A stretch of DNA of 64,000 nucleotides from Erwinia sp050410775 (GCF_050410775.1 NZ_CP191229.1), one strand, 5' to 3'; shown: positions 49,005 to 59,206, counted from the first letter of the stretch. Numbers and translations are program-made. The notes: a model not told the origin generated them from the letters alone.

Positions 49005-51284
49005 CTACAGCGGCGCTGTCTGGGCCTCAACGACCGCCAGCGCCACCATATTCACGATGCGCCTGACCGAAGCGATGGGGGTGAGCACGTGAACCGGTTT
49101 GGCTATGCCCATCAGCACCGGGCCTACGGTTACGCCTTCTGAACAGGAAACGCGCAGCAGATTGTAGCTGATCCGCGCGGCCTCAACGTTCGGCATAATC
49201 AGCACGTTGGCCGACCCTTTCAGCGGGCTGTCCGGCATCAAATCCTGTCGGATACTCTCATCCAGCGCGGCATCACCGTGCATTTCGCCATCAATTTCCA
49301 GTTCCGGCGCGCGCGCTTTCACCCGCGCCAGCACGTCGCGCATCTTACTGGCCGCCGGCGCGTCAGAGCTGCCGAAGCTGGAGTGGGACAGCAGCGCAAC
49401 CTTAGGCTCAATGCCGAAGCGGCGAACGGTTTCCGCTGCCATAATCGTCAGTTCGGCCAGCGCCTCCGGCGACGGATCTTCATTAACATAGGTATCCACA
49501 ATAAAGGTGTTGCCGCTCGGCAGTAGCAGTGCATTCATCGCCCCGGCGACCGTCGTATCCTTACGGAAGCCAAACACTTTTTCCACCACCTCAAAGTGCT
49601 CTTTATAATCACCGATGGTGCCGCAGATAAGCGCGTCCGCTTCGCCTCGCTGAACCATAATCGCGCCGATCAGCGTGGGGTTGCCAATTACCGCCCGCTG
49701 CGCCTGTGCCGGTGTAACACCACGCCGCTTCATGATCTGGTAATAGTCATTCCAGTAGGCTTTGAAACGCGGATCGGATTCATTATTGACCACCTCAAAA
49801 TCGCGGCCGGCTTCAATTTTCAGCCCCAGTTTTTTCAGGCGCATCTCAATGACGTTGGGGCGGCCAATCAGCACCGGCTTCGCCAGGCCAAGGCTGACCA
49901 GTTCCTGGGTGGCGTGCAGTACCCGCGCCTCTTCCCCTTCCGCCAGCACCACGCGCTTCGGCTCTTTACGCGCCTGAGAAAAGATCGGTTTCATAAAGAG
50001 GTTAGTTTTATAAACAAACTCGCTGAGCTTTTCGCGATAGGCCGCAAGATCCTCAATCGGACGCGTTGCCACGCCGGAGTCCATGGCCGCTTTCGCCACG
50101 GCGGGGGCAATCTGCACGATCAGCCGTGGGTCAAAGGGTTTCGGGATCAGGTAGTCAGGCCCGAAGGCAAGCTCCTCATCGCCATAGGCCGTTGCCACCA
50201 CGTCGTTCTGCTCTGCCAGCGCCAGCTCGGCGATGGCGTGAACGGCAGCCAGCTTCATCTCCTCATTAATCGCCGTGGCCCCCACATCGAGCGCCCCGCG
50301 AAAGATGAACGGAAAGCAGAGGACATTATTGACCTGATTAGGATAGTCAGAGCGCCCGGTACAGATAATGGCATCCGGACGCACCTCCTTCGCCAGCGGA
50401 GGCAGAATTTCAGGTTCCGGATTCGCCAGCGCGAGGATAAGCGGATCGCGGGCCATCTTTTTGACCATGGCAGGCGTCATCGCTTTTGGCCCGGAGCAGC
50501 CCAGGAAAATATCGGCGTCAGCAATCACCTCATCCAGCGTGCGCTTCCCGCTGTCTTTGATGGCATAGGCCGCTTTGGTCACGGCCATATTTTCCTCACG
50601 GCCCTGATAAATCACCCCTTTAGAATCGCAGACGGTAATGTTGTGCCGCTGCATGCCCGACGCCACCAGCAGATTCATACAGGCAATGGCCGAAGCCCCC
50701 GCGCCGGAAACCACCAGCCGAACCTCCTCGATGTTTTTGCTCACCACCCGCAGGCCATTCAGCACGGCAGCGGTACAGATAATCGCGGTGCCGTGCTGAT
50801 CGTCATGAAAGACCGGAATGTTCATGCGCTCGCGCAGCGCCTTCTCAATGTAAAAACATTCCGGCGCTTTGATATCTTCCAGATTGATGCCGCCAAAAGT
50901 GGGCTCGAGCGCGGCGATAATATCGATAAGCTTGTCCGGGTCCATCTCATTTACTTCGATATCAAAGACGTCGATACCGGCAAATTTTTTAAACAGAACG
51001 CCTTTCCCCTCCATGACCGGCTTGCCCGCCAGCGCGCCAATATTGCCCAGCCCCAGCACCGCCGTGCCGTTGGAGATCACCGCAACCAGGTTTCCCCTGG
51101 CGGTATATTTATGCGCGGCAAGGGGATCGGCGGCAATTTCCAGACAGGGTGCCGCCACGCCGGGCGAATAGGCCAGCGCCAGATCGCGCTGCGTCGCCAG
51201 AGGTTTAGTGGGAGAGACCTGAATTTTGCCAGGAACGGGGTACTGATGAAAATCGAGCGCACTCTGCTTAAGCTGTTCGTCCAT
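49005..51284 (-). CDS. maeB: NADP-dependent malic enzyme MaeB
   Basis: Oxidatively decarboxylates malate to pyruvate, making NADPH. The start at 51284 gives 759 residues, equal to E. coli, with AAAGGATC 7 bases upstream. The N-terminal malic-enzyme part has GNLVAVISNGTAVLGLGNIGA, the catalytic region FDIEVNEMDPDK and FHDDQHGTA, and the NADP fold VVSGAGASAIACMNLL. The C-terminal third (about 430-759) is a phosphotransacetylase-like domain that lacks its own enzyme activity in E. coli and binds acetyl-CoA as a regulator. Convergent with hemF and divergent from talA. Confidence 0.97.
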   Translation of the reverse strand: MDEQLKQSALDFHQYPVPGKIQVSPTKPLATQRDLALAYSPGVAAPCLEIAADPLAAHKYTARGNLVAVISNGTAVLGLGNIGALAGKPVMEGKGVLFKKFAGIDVFDIEVNEMDPDKLIDIIAALEPTFGGINLEDIKAPECFYIEKALRERMNIPVFHDDQHGTAIICTAAVLNGLRVVSKNIEEVRLVVSGAGASAIACMNLLVASGMQRHNITVCDSKGVIYQGREENMAVTKAAYAIKDSGKRTLDEVIADADIFLGCSGPKAMTPAMVKKMARDPLILALANPEPEILPPLAKEVRPDAIICTGRSDYPNQVNNVLCFPFIFRGALDVGATAINEEMKLAAVHAIAELALAEQNDVVATAYGDEELAFGPDYLIPKPFDPRLIVQIAPAVAKAAMDSGVATRPIEDLAAYREKLSEFVYKTNLFMKPIFSQARKEPKRVVLAEGEEARVLHATQELVSLGLAKPVLIGRPNVIEMRLKKLGLKIEAGRDFEVVNNESDPRFKAYWNDYYQIMKRRGVTPAQAQRAVIGNPTLIGAIMVQRGEADALICGTIGDYKEHFEVVEKVFGFRKDTTVAGAMNALLLPSGNTFIVDTYVNEDPSPEALAELTIMAAETVRRFGIEPKVALLSHSSFGSSDAPAASKMRDVLARVKARAPELEIDGEMHGDAALDESIRQDLMPDSPLKGSANVLIMPNVEAARISYNLLRVSCSEGVTVGPVLMGIAKPVHVLTPIASVRRIVNMVALAVVEAQTAPL

Positions 51285-51893
51285 TATCATGATCCTTTCA
51301 TTTTTTTTCAGGAGAGGAAAACAAGGCAGTATAGAAGCCTGAGGGCCGGCAAAAACTTGAAGCGGGCCATAAAATGGAGAGTTAAGCGACTGTTACGCAA
51401 TAATTTCCCCACGGGCAGCGAAGGAGGTGACTGTCCGACGTAGGGAAAAACAGAAAACGCCCCTTTCGGGCAGTAAACAGGCAAATGCGCCCGAAAGAGC
51501 AAACGTGACGACGTGAAAACCGGGTAAAAATAGCGATACCCGCCGGGCGCTTTTCGGCGGCGCGCACCGGAATGCTGAAGAGCTGCTACACTTTCAGGTG
51601 CCGCAATTTTTGCGTTGCGCGATCCAATCATTGGGCGAACCCATTGCAACAATCAGAGAAAACGCATTCCCATTACAGGACGTCTGATGCAATGTTTGGC
51701 CTGAGAACAGACTACCGTGTCGGCCAGCTTTGACGTCACTGATGAACCTCTCCCGGCAGGCGTCGGGCGGTTGGCGTTGCCGGCTTTCAGCCCCCAGCGC
51801 GTTGGGCCCGGACCCCGTTCCTGACAGCCTCCGGGCCAGAGAGACCGCCACGGTTATATTTGCTTTGCAGATTGCATATCAAGGAGCCATGAG
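51285..51893. other. Long maeB-talA intergenic region (609 bp)
   Basis: No gene is supported. CTTTCGGGC (51463-51471) and GCCCGAAAG (51489-51497) form a perfect 9 bp stem with a 17-base loop. The last 60 bases hold AT-rich promoter-like sequence and the talA ribosome-binding site AAGGAG. A CreB tag (TTCAC-N6-TTCAC), known for E. coli talA, was not found. Confidence 0.5.
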
Positions 51894-52844
51894 ATGAACC
51901 AGCTAGAAGCACTGAAACAATACACCACCGTGGTGGCTGACAGTGGCGATATCGAATCCATTCGTAACTACCACCCCGAAGATGCCACCACCAACCCGTC
52001 TCTGATCCTGAAAGCCTCCGGCCTCGATTCCTACAAGCACCTGATCACCGACGCCATCGACTACGCCAAAAAGCAGGGTGGCAGTAAAGAAACGCAGATT
52101 ATTAATGCCAGCGACAAAGTCGCTGTCAACCTGGGCATGGAAATCCTGAAAAGCGTGCCGGGCCGCGTCTCTACTGAAGTGGACGCCCGCCTCTCCTTTG
52201 ACCGCGGCATGTGTGTTACCAAAGCGGAGAAGCTGGTCAGAATGTATGAGGATAACGGCATTGACCGTTCGCGCATCCTGATTAAGCTCGCCTCTACCTG
52301 GGAAGGCATCCGCGCGGCGGAAGAGCTGGAAAAAAACGGCATCAACTGTAACCTGACGCTGCTTTTCTCCTTCGCCCAGGCCCGCGCCTGCGCCGAAGCG
52401 GGCGTGTTCCTGATCTCCCCGTTTGTGGGACGCATCTACGACTGGTACAACACCCGTAAGCCGCTGGACCCTTATATTGTGGATGAAGATCCGGGCGTGG
52501 TTTCAGTACGCAACATCTATGAGTACTACAAACAGCATCGCTATAACACGGTGATTATGGGCGCCAGCTTCCGTAAAACGGAACAGATCCTCGCGCTGGC
52601 AGGATGTGACCGCCTGACCATTTCGCCCGATCTGCTGAAGCAGCTTCAGGCCAGCGATGCGCCGGTAGAACGTAAGCTGATCCCGTCCACGCAGGGCTTC
52701 CACCAGCCAGCCTCACTTTCGGAATCTGAATTCCGCTGGGAACATAATCAGGACCCAATGGCGGTTGAGAAACTGGCTGAAGGTATCCGTCAGTTCGCGG
52801 TCGATCAGCAGAACCTGGAAAATGTCCTGGCTGCCAGACTGTAA
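51894..52844 (+). CDS. talA: Transaldolase A
   Basis: Moves a dihydroxyacetone unit between sugar phosphates in the non-oxidative pentose phosphate pathway. It has 316 residues as in E. coli TalA. The Schiff-base Lys131 is in RILIKLASTWEGIRAA, with DATTNPSLIL near the N-terminus and GASFRKTEQILAL later. TalA rather than TalB is chosen from its pairing with tktB. AAGGAG lies 10 bases upstream. Confidence 0.95.
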   Translation: MNQLEALKQYTTVVADSGDIESIRNYHPEDATTNPSLILKASGLDSYKHLITDAIDYAKKQGGSKETQIINASDKVAVNLGMEILKSVPGRVSTEVDARLSFDRGMCVTKAEKLVRMYEDNGIDRSRILIKLASTWEGIRAAEELEKNGINCNLTLLFSFAQARACAEAGVFLISPFVGRIYDWYNTRKPLDPYIVDEDPGVVSVRNIYEYYKQHRYNTVIMGASFRKTEQILALAGCDRLTISPDLLKQLQASDAPVERKLIPSTQGFHQPASLSESEFRWEHNQDPMAVEKLAEGIRQFAVDQQNLENVLAARL

Positions 52845-52961
52845 CCCATTCCTAAATGGGCGGAGAATGAGCCGCTTTTGCGTACGTAACCAAAAGCGGA
52901 TCATTACGTCGTTGTGCGTGCCCCCGCCCGTTTTATCCCACTAAAACTCAGGGAGAAAAAG

Positions 52962-54962
52962 ATGTCTTCACGTAGAGAACTGGCAAACGCAATTCGTGCG
53001 CTAAGCATGGACGCCGTCCAGAAAGCAAATTCCGGACATCCGGGCGCCCCTATGGGCATGGCAGATATTGCTGAAGTGCTGTGGCGCGATTTTATGCATC
53101 ACAACCCGACCAACCCGGCCTGGGCCGATCGCGACCGCTTTATTCTTTCCAACGGTCACGGCTCCATGCTGCTTTACAGCCTTCTGCACCTTACCGGCTA
53201 CGACCTGCCCATCGAAGAGCTGAAGAATTTCCGCCAGCTGCACTCTAAAACGCCAGGTCACCCGGAAATCGGTTACACGCCGGGCGTGGAAACCACGACC
53301 GGCCCGCTGGGTCAGGGTCTGGCTAACGCCGTGGGCCTGGCGATTGCGGAACGCACGCTGGCCGCGCAGTTTAACCGTCCGGGCCATGACGTCATCGATC
53401 ACCATACCTACGTCTTTATGGGCGATGGCTGCCTGATGGAAGGGATTTCTCACGAAGTCTGCTCGCTGGCCGGTACGCTGGGCCTGGGTAAACTGATCGG
53501 CTTCTATGACCATAACGGCATTTCGATCGATGGCGAGACGGAAGGCTGGTTCACTGACGACACGGCGAAGCGTTTTGAAGCCTATAACTGGCACGTCGTG
53601 AATGAAATTGACGGGCACGATGCGGAAGCGGTGTCGCGGGCCATTAAAGAAGCCCAGAGCGTGACGGATAAACCCTCCCTGCTCATCTGCCGCACCACTA
53701 TCGGTTTCGGCTCGCCAAATAAAGCGGGCAAAGAAGATTCACACGGCGCGCCGCTGGGTGAAGATGAGATCGCCCTGACCCGTAAGCAGCTGGGCTGGAA
53801 CCATCCCCCATTCGAGATCCCTCAGGACATTTATGCCCAGTGGGATGCGAAAGAAGCGGGTCAGCAATACGAGAAGGCCTGGAACGAGAAGTTTGCCGCC
53901 TATAAGGCTGCTCATCCGGAGCTGGCGAAAGAGTATGCCCGCCGTATGGATGGCGGCATGCCGGAAAACTGGGAGCAGGAAACCCAGAAATTCATCGAGG
54001 AGCTGCAGGCTAATCCGCAGAAAATTGCCAGCCGTAAAGCCTCACAGAATACGCTGGAAGGCTTCGGTAAAATTCTGCCTGAGCTGCTGGGCGGCTCCGC
54101 CGACCTTGCGCCAAGCAACCTGACTATCTGGTCAGGATCCAAACCGCTCAACGAGGATCACGCCGGTAACTATATCCATTATGGCGTGCGTGAATTCGGT
54201 ATGACGGCCATTGCCAACGGTATCGCTCACCACGGCGGCTTTGTGCCTTATACGGCTACCTTCCTGATGTTTGTGGAATATGCCCGTAATGCCGTACGCA
54301 TGGCCGCGCTGATGAAAGCGCGCCAGATCATGGTTTATACCCACGATTCTATCGGCCTGGGCGAAGATGGCCCTACGCACCAGCCGGTTGAGCAGATTGC
54401 CAGCCTGCGCGTCACGCCAAATATGAGCGTCTGGCGCCCCTGCGACCAGGTGGAAACGGCAGTGGCCTGGAAACATGCCGTTGAACGCCATCACGGTCCT
54501 ACCGCGCTGATCCTCTCTCGTCAGAATCTGGCGCAGCCTGAGCGCACCAAAGCACAGCTGGAGAATATCTCCCGCGGCGCCTACGTGCTGAAAGATTGTG
54601 AAGGCACGCCGGAAGTAATTCTGATTGCGACAGGTTCAGAAGTGGAAATCACCCTGGGCGCTGCGGATAAGCTGACGGCAAACGGGCATAAAGTTCGCGT
54701 AGTGTCTATGCCGTCAACCGATCTGTTCGATAAGCAGGACGTAGGCTATCGCGAATCTGTGCTGCCTTCTTCCGTCACGGCTCGCGTAGCGGTTGAAGCG
54801 GGAATCGCTGACTACTGGTACAAATATGTTGGTCTGAACGGCGCTATCGTCGGTATGACCACCTTTGGTGAGTCAGCCCCGGCCGGAAAACTGTTTAACG
54901 AGTTCGGCTTTACGGTTGAGAATATTGCCAGCCATGCCGAGAAGCTGCTTAAGCCTCACTGA
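52962..54962 (+). CDS. tktB: Transketolase (TktB position)
   Basis: Thiamin diphosphate enzyme that transfers two-carbon units in the pentose phosphate pathway. The start at 52962 (GGGAG upstream) gives 666 residues beginning MSSRRELANAIRALSMDAVQ, matching E. coli TktB (667); a start at 52914 adds 16 unconserved residues. The TPP motif is GDGCLMEGISHEVCS with NDHNG-like FYDHNGISIDG at its end, and the pyrimidine domain has REFGMTAIANG. The gene order talA-tktB-ypfG gives the symbol; sequence alone does not separate TktA from TktB. Confidence 0.93.
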   Translation: MSSRRELANAIRALSMDAVQKANSGHPGAPMGMADIAEVLWRDFMHHNPTNPAWADRDRFILSNGHGSMLLYSLLHLTGYDLPIEELKNFRQLHSKTPGHPEIGYTPGVETTTGPLGQGLANAVGLAIAERTLAAQFNRPGHDVIDHHTYVFMGDGCLMEGISHEVCSLAGTLGLGKLIGFYDHNGISIDGETEGWFTDDTAKRFEAYNWHVVNEIDGHDAEAVSRAIKEAQSVTDKPSLLICRTTIGFGSPNKAGKEDSHGAPLGEDEIALTRKQLGWNHPPFEIPQDIYAQWDAKEAGQQYEKAWNEKFAAYKAAHPELAKEYARRMDGGMPENWEQETQKFIEELQANPQKIASRKASQNTLEGFGKILPELLGGSADLAPSNLTIWSGSKPLNEDHAGNYIHYGVREFGMTAIANGIAHHGGFVPYTATFLMFVEYARNAVRMAALMKARQIMVYTHDSIGLGEDGPTHQPVEQIASLRVTPNMSVWRPCDQVETAVAWKHAVERHHGPTALILSRQNLAQPERTKAQLENISRGAYVLKDCEGTPEVILIATGSEVEITLGAADKLTANGHKVRVVSMPSTDLFDKQDVGYRESVLPSSVTARVAVEAGIADYWYKYVGLNGAIVGMTTFGESAPAGKLFNEFGFTVENIASHAEKLLKPH

Positions 54963-54998
54963 TCGATCTCTGCTTAATCCCGGCGCTTTGCCGGGTAA

Positions 54999-55027
54999 CA
55001 AAAACGCCCTCAGGGGCGTTTTTTTAT
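54999..55027 (+). terminator. Terminator after tktB
   Basis: AAAAACGCCC and GGGCGTTTTT pair around TCAG and run into seven T. It overlaps the last codons of the convergent ypfG gene. A smaller stem CCCGGC-GCTTT-GCCGGG lies just before it. Confidence 0.92.
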
Positions 55028-56115
55028 GGCGTCATTTCCACGCTTGTCGTGGGCTCCGGCGGCAACTTTTTGCTGATCCAGAGTCCGGGCCAGTCGTCGC
55101 TGCCGTGCCAGGCATCGCAAGTGCTTTCTTCCACATACTCTGCCAGCACAAATTCGCGCCCGGTATACTGCCAGCGCGTCGCCAGCCCGCAGTCTCCTAT
55201 CCCCCTTCCCTTACTGTAGGTCAGCAACTGGCTCCGGCTGACATCGTATTCCGCATTCACCAGCTCAAGCTGTTTTTCCGTGCGGCCCGGCGGCATAAAA
55301 GGCAGCGTAAGCGTAACGCCTTTTGCCACATAGGGCAGCGTGCGGGTCACTTCAAAAGCCAGATCGATAACGTTATAGGCCCCCATCTCGCAGCTGACCA
55401 GCAGCAGCGCTTTCTCATCCGACAGCGGTGCCACGCTGACCTCACGACGCTGGGGATCCAGCGAGCACTCATCGGTATTAATACGCCAGGTACCGTAATC
55501 GATAAGCCCCGTGGTTTCCTCACGGGTCAGCGCCAGCGGCGGGCGGCGCGGCGCGGCAATCAGGGGGATGGCGGGCTCGGGCGGCACGTCATAAGTCCCG
55601 CGTTCGCCCCGCCTGACCCAGGCGCTCATGCCATTGATCCTGCCCTGAACATCATCCATTAACAGCAGCGCCGCCTTCATTCCCTCTAATGAGATGACCG
55701 CGCCCGGACGATAAAGCAGCTGAATATTATCCGCCTCCATCACCTGCATCAGGAATTCATCAATGGAAATAGCGTGGGTGGTGGTCAGATGGTGCGGCCT
55801 GACCTCCCAGTGCTTAAGGTCCAGCTTTAGCCGCTGTCCGTCGAGCAACAGGTTATCTTTCAGCGGAGCGCCCTTCAACTCACCGGTATAACGATTACCA
55901 TAGTCAATACTGAGCAGCGGCCGGTCGTCGCTACCCGCATGACGACGGATAGTCATCACCAGGTTATTATCTCCCGGAAAATTTCGCGCGACGCAGTAGT
56001 TCTGATTGTTACAGGTAACTTGCCAGTCAGAGAACGTTTTCTGTAGGGGGTCGGCATACAAAGACGCAGAGAATAACAACAAGAAAAGAGGGGGCAATTT
56101 ATTCCAGTAAGACAT
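55024..56115 (-). CDS. ypfG: YpfG-like secreted protein (DUF1176)
   Basis: A 363-residue predicted periplasmic protein. The start at 56115 gives a signal peptide MSYWNKLPPLFLLLFSASLYA-DP. It has the DUF1176 start KTFSDWQVTCNNQNYCVARN and cysteine pairs (Cys in VTCNNQNYC, later DECSL, VSCEMGAYN, GDCGLATRW, STCDAW) that could form disulfides. Its position after tktB matches E. coli ypfG. An in-frame start at 56190 would add 25 residues and disturb the signal peptide. The function is unknown. Confidence 0.87.
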   Translation of the reverse strand: MSYWNKLPPLFLLLFSASLYADPLQKTFSDWQVTCNNQNYCVARNFPGDNNLVMTIRRHAGSDDRPLLSIDYGNRYTGELKGAPLKDNLLLDGQRLKLDLKHWEVRPHHLTTTHAISIDEFLMQVMEADNIQLLYRPGAVISLEGMKAALLLMDDVQGRINGMSAWVRRGERGTYDVPPEPAIPLIAAPRRPPLALTREETTGLIDYGTWRINTDECSLDPQRREVSVAPLSDEKALLLVSCEMGAYNVIDLAFEVTRTLPYVAKGVTLTLPFMPPGRTEKQLELVNAEYDVSRSQLLTYSKGRGIGDCGLATRWQYTGREFVLAEYVEESTCDAWHGSDDWPGLWISKKLPPEPTTSVEMTP

Positions 56116-56996
56116 TGATAACCTGATTCCCCGGATGACATAGAGCACTAAGAATAACGCAATGGTCTCCCATAAGCAGGAATTTATCAATGGAGAGCCT
56201 CCGGCGACACTGCGGCTTGCGCAAAAAACAGCGGCGGGCGTGAATGTAAGCCGCTTTTCTGCAAGGCATCATCCCGGCTCTCTCATCCCGACTCAATGAG
56301 ATTAATCGGACAAAGCAGGCGGAAAAGTTCATTTAATCCGTACTGATTAACCTTTTCAGATTATCTTATTCTGTAAATGCAACAGCGCGAGCCTGAACGG
56401 CGCCAGAAATAGAATGTTAGCGAACATACTGTGACGACGATCACTATTATTATGAAACAAATCAGTTAAATGACATTTAAGCGACAGGCAGTTTTGCCGT
56501 GCTGATAATAGCCTCTTACTTCCCTTGAGACGTAACACCTTTTCATAGCTGCATGCGGCTATCCACTGGGACGCAAGCGGCTGATGACGTCCCTTACGTA
56601 TTATCAGGAAAAGAAATAAATAAACAGGGCTTCTGGGAAAATAGCCTTCCTGAAAACAAGACTTTTTATTCCATTTATACAAGCGTAAGGTTACAGCAAT
56701 ATTATACCTAAAGAGCAAGCTTGCCTTACATAATCTTCAGCAAATATAAAACATAAAGCTCAGAACTAATGTTATACCCCCCCACAAATATATCTACCAT
56801 CACCAATAAAGATAAAAACTGAATAAACTGGCGATAATTATTTTGACTCAAAAGGATGATAATAAATCGGCTGATTATAAAGCGCTGGTTAGTCCATAGT
56901 TGTATTTTAAGCGGCGCGAACAGCAGGCGCCTTATCCTTCCCACCGCTGCCGGGCAAAGAGATGCAGACCCGGCAGCAGAGCGAGCGGCGGAAGCC
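56116..56996. other. Long AT-rich non-coding gap between ypfG and nudK (881 bp)
   Basis: No convincing gene was found. The stretch 56360-56900 is clearly richer in A and T than its neighbours. Minus-strand reading frames at 56356-56718 (120 codons) and 56726-56944 (72 codons, hydrophobic) have no family resemblance and no good ribosome-binding site. A GC-rich stem CTGCCGGG (56947-56954) with CCCGGCAG (56970-56977) lies near the nudK end. It may be a decayed gene or an acquired fragment. Confidence 0.5.
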
Positions 56997-57578
56997 TCAG
57001 GTCAGGCTCAGCCACCCTTCAATTAACGCGTGCTGCATCAGCATAACGGTTTTCCCGTCCCTGATCTGGCCCGTTTTGATCATTGCCCAGGCCTGAGGGA
57101 AAGGAATTTCTATCACGTCAATATCCTCATCCTCCACGCCGCCGCCGGCATTGGCGCGCAGGCCTTCGTCATATTCCGCGGCAAAAAAGTGAATAAGCTC
57201 CGTAACCCCGCCCGGCGACATATACATCTCATAAAGCTTTTCTACTTTGCCGACCGCATAGCCCGTTTCCTCTATCGCCTCCTTGCGGATGCACTCCTCC
57301 GGGGAGTCATTATCCAGCAGGCCGGCACAGGCTTCGATCAGCATGCCGTTTTCATTACCGTTGACCCAGGTGGCAATACGGAACTGACGGGTCAGGATAA
57401 TGCTGTTTTTTTCCCGGTTATAGAGCAGGATTGTTGCCCCATTACCCCGATCATAAACCTCACGCCGGTGGCGAAGGGTTGTGCCATCTTTGGTGGTGAG
57501 ATCGTAGGTGAAGTTACGCAGAACGAACCAGTTTTCCGACAGGATTTTATTTTTAATGACTTCGATTTTGGCTGACAT
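56997..57578 (-). CDS. nudK: GDP-mannose pyrophosphatase NudK
   Basis: Nudix hydrolase that splits GDP-mannose to mannose 1-phosphate and GMP. It has 193 residues (E. coli 191). The Nudix box is GLLDNDSPEECIRKEAIEET followed by GY, with catalytic glutamates in RKEAIEET. MYMSPGGVTELIHFF is characteristic of NudK. It follows ypfG in E. coli too, but here 881 bp separate them. Downstream of ansP on the same strand, with a terminator between. Confidence 0.94.
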   Translation of the reverse strand: MSAKIEVIKNKILSENWFVLRNFTYDLTTKDGTTLRHRREVYDRGNGATILLYNREKNSIILTRQFRIATWVNGNENGMLIEACAGLLDNDSPEECIRKEAIEETGYAVGKVEKLYEMYMSPGGVTELIHFFAAEYDEGLRANAGGGVEDEDIDVIEIPFPQAWAMIKTGQIRDGKTVMLMQHALIEGWLSLT

Positions 57579-57681
57579 AGCGGCTCCGGTGCGTTTCAGG
57601 AGCCTGTCATCATAAAGCGTGCCTCGGGGGAAAACTATCCGAAACTGGCGGCAAGCTCCACCTTCACCACGCCCCGAAACG

Positions 57682-57709
57682 AAAAAAGGCGGCCCTCTCA
57701 GGCCGCCTC
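57682..57709 (-). terminator. Terminator after ansP
   Basis: On the minus strand GGCGGCC and GGCCGCC pair around TGAGAG, followed by TTTTTTC. Confidence 0.92.
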
Positions 57710-57730
57710 AGTGAATGACTACACAGCGTG

Positions 57731-59206
57731 TCAGTCAGACAATTTTTCCAGCGATGGCTCGTCCTCATGCTCCGTCTGCGCCACGGCGTTCACGCGCTTG
57801 CGCACCCCGAACCAGCCCAGAATCAGGAGCAGCGCAATCAGCGGCACTGAGGCAATGGTGTAGGTGCCGTTCGGATAGTCAAAGGCCATCAGCACAATTA
57901 CGCTGGCCAGAAACAGCAGCGTCAGCCAGGAGGTAAAAGGCGCGCCCGGCAGCTTGAAGCTGACATCTTCCGCCTTTCCTTCTTTGATCGCTTTGCGCAG
58001 GCGCATCTGGCACACCATGATAAACGCCCAGGAGGTGATGATGCCCAGCGAGGCCATGTTGAGCACGATTTCAAACACGCGCGACGGCACAATATAGTTC
58101 AGCCAGACGCCGATGATATAGACGCCAATGGTAACCAGAATACCCATGTAAGGCACCTGCTGTCCGCTCATCTTTGACATGAACTTCGGCGCCGAGCCGC
58201 CCATCGACATGGAGCGCAGAATGCGGCCGGTGCAGTAAAGGCCGGAGTTGAGGCTGGAAAGGGCCGCGCTCAGCACCACGATATTCATGATACTGCCCGC
58301 ATAAGGCACGCCCAGTTTGGAGAAGAAGGTGACAAACGGACTCTCTCCGGCCTGATAGGCGTTCCACGGCAGCAGCAGTACCAGCAGCACCACCGATCCG
58401 ACGTAGAACAGGCCGATGCGCCAGATGACGCTGTTGATCGCCTTCGGCAGCATGGTTTTCGGGTCTTTACACTCCCCAGCCGCCGTCCCGACCAGTTCGA
58501 TAGAGGCGAAGGCGAACACCACACCCTGCACCAGCACCAGCGCCGGTAACAATCCATGCGGGAAGAAGCCGCCGTTGTCACTGATTAGATGGAAGCCAGT
58601 CGTATTGCCGTCCAGCGGCTTGCCGCTTCCGAGGAAGACAACGCCCACCACGAGGAAAATGGCAATGGCTAACACCTTAATCAGCGCAAACCAGAACTCC
58701 ATTTCAGCGAACCATTTTACTCCCACCATATTCATGGTACCGACAATCGCCAGCGCCCCCAGCGCGAAGACCCATTGCGGCACGTCGCCAAACGCCCCCC
58801 AGTAATGCATATAGAGCGCCACAGCGGTAATGTCCACGATGCCGGTCATGGCCCAGTTGACGAAGTACATCCAGCCCGCCACATAGGAGGCCTTCTCGCC
58901 GAGAAACTCGCGGGCATAAGAGACGAAGCTGCCACTGGAAGGACGGTGAAGCACCAGCTCACCTAACGCGCGAAGGATAAAGAAAGAAAAAATACCACAT
59001 ACTAAATAGACGATAGCCAGCGCCGGCCCCGCCATTTGCAGACGGCCGCCCGCTCCGAGAAACAGCCCGGTCCCGATCGCGCCGCCGATAGCAATCATCT
59101 GAACGTGACGATTATCCATCGCTTTGTGATAGCCGGAATCATGAGAATTTAACCAACGTCTTCTGGCCGCTCGCTTATCGCTCACCGCGTTTTTATCCGC
59201 TTTCAT
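57731..59206 (-). CDS. ansP: L-asparagine permease AnsP
   Basis: A 491-residue amino acid:proton symporter of the APC family with 12 predicted helices. It matches E. coli AnsP along its length: RRWLNSHDSGYHKAMDNRHV, then the unwound TM1 motif GGAIGTGLFLGAGGRLQ, and TM6 FAFASIELVGTAAGE. The C-terminus is shorter and less conserved. AnsP of E. coli is encoded near narV (about 33 min), so its presence here is a rearrangement relative to E. coli. A perfect hairpin lies in its leader. Confidence 0.9.
   Translation of the reverse strand: MKADKNAVSDKRAARRRWLNSHDSGYHKAMDNRHVQMIAIGGAIGTGLFLGAGGRLQMAGPALAIVYLVCGIFSFFILRALGELVLHRPSSGSFVSYAREFLGEKASYVAGWMYFVNWAMTGIVDITAVALYMHYWGAFGDVPQWVFALGALAIVGTMNMVGVKWFAEMEFWFALIKVLAIAIFLVVGVVFLGSGKPLDGNTTGFHLISDNGGFFPHGLLPALVLVQGVVFAFASIELVGTAAGECKDPKTMLPKAINSVIWRIGLFYVGSVVLLVLLLPWNAYQAGESPFVTFFSKLGVPYAGSIMNIVVLSAALSSLNSGLYCTGRILRSMSMGGSAPKFMSKMSGQQVPYMGILVTIGVYIIGVWLNYIVPSRVFEIVLNMASLGIITSWAFIMVCQMRLRKAIKEGKAEDVSFKLPGAPFTSWLTLLFLASVIVLMAFDYPNGTYTIASVPLIALLLILGWFGVRKRVNAVAQTEHEDEPSLEKLSD

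Noticed and set aside
49596..51443. 615-codon open frame on the plus strand
   Set aside because: It is a mirror frame of maeB, a long GC-rich gene that readily leaves the opposite strand open. Composition is rich in His, Arg and Gln and no motif is seen.
56356..56718. 120-codon minus-strand frame in the ypfG-nudK gap
   Set aside because: No ribosome-binding site, low-complexity aromatic and basic composition and no family resemblance; kept only as a remark on the gap.
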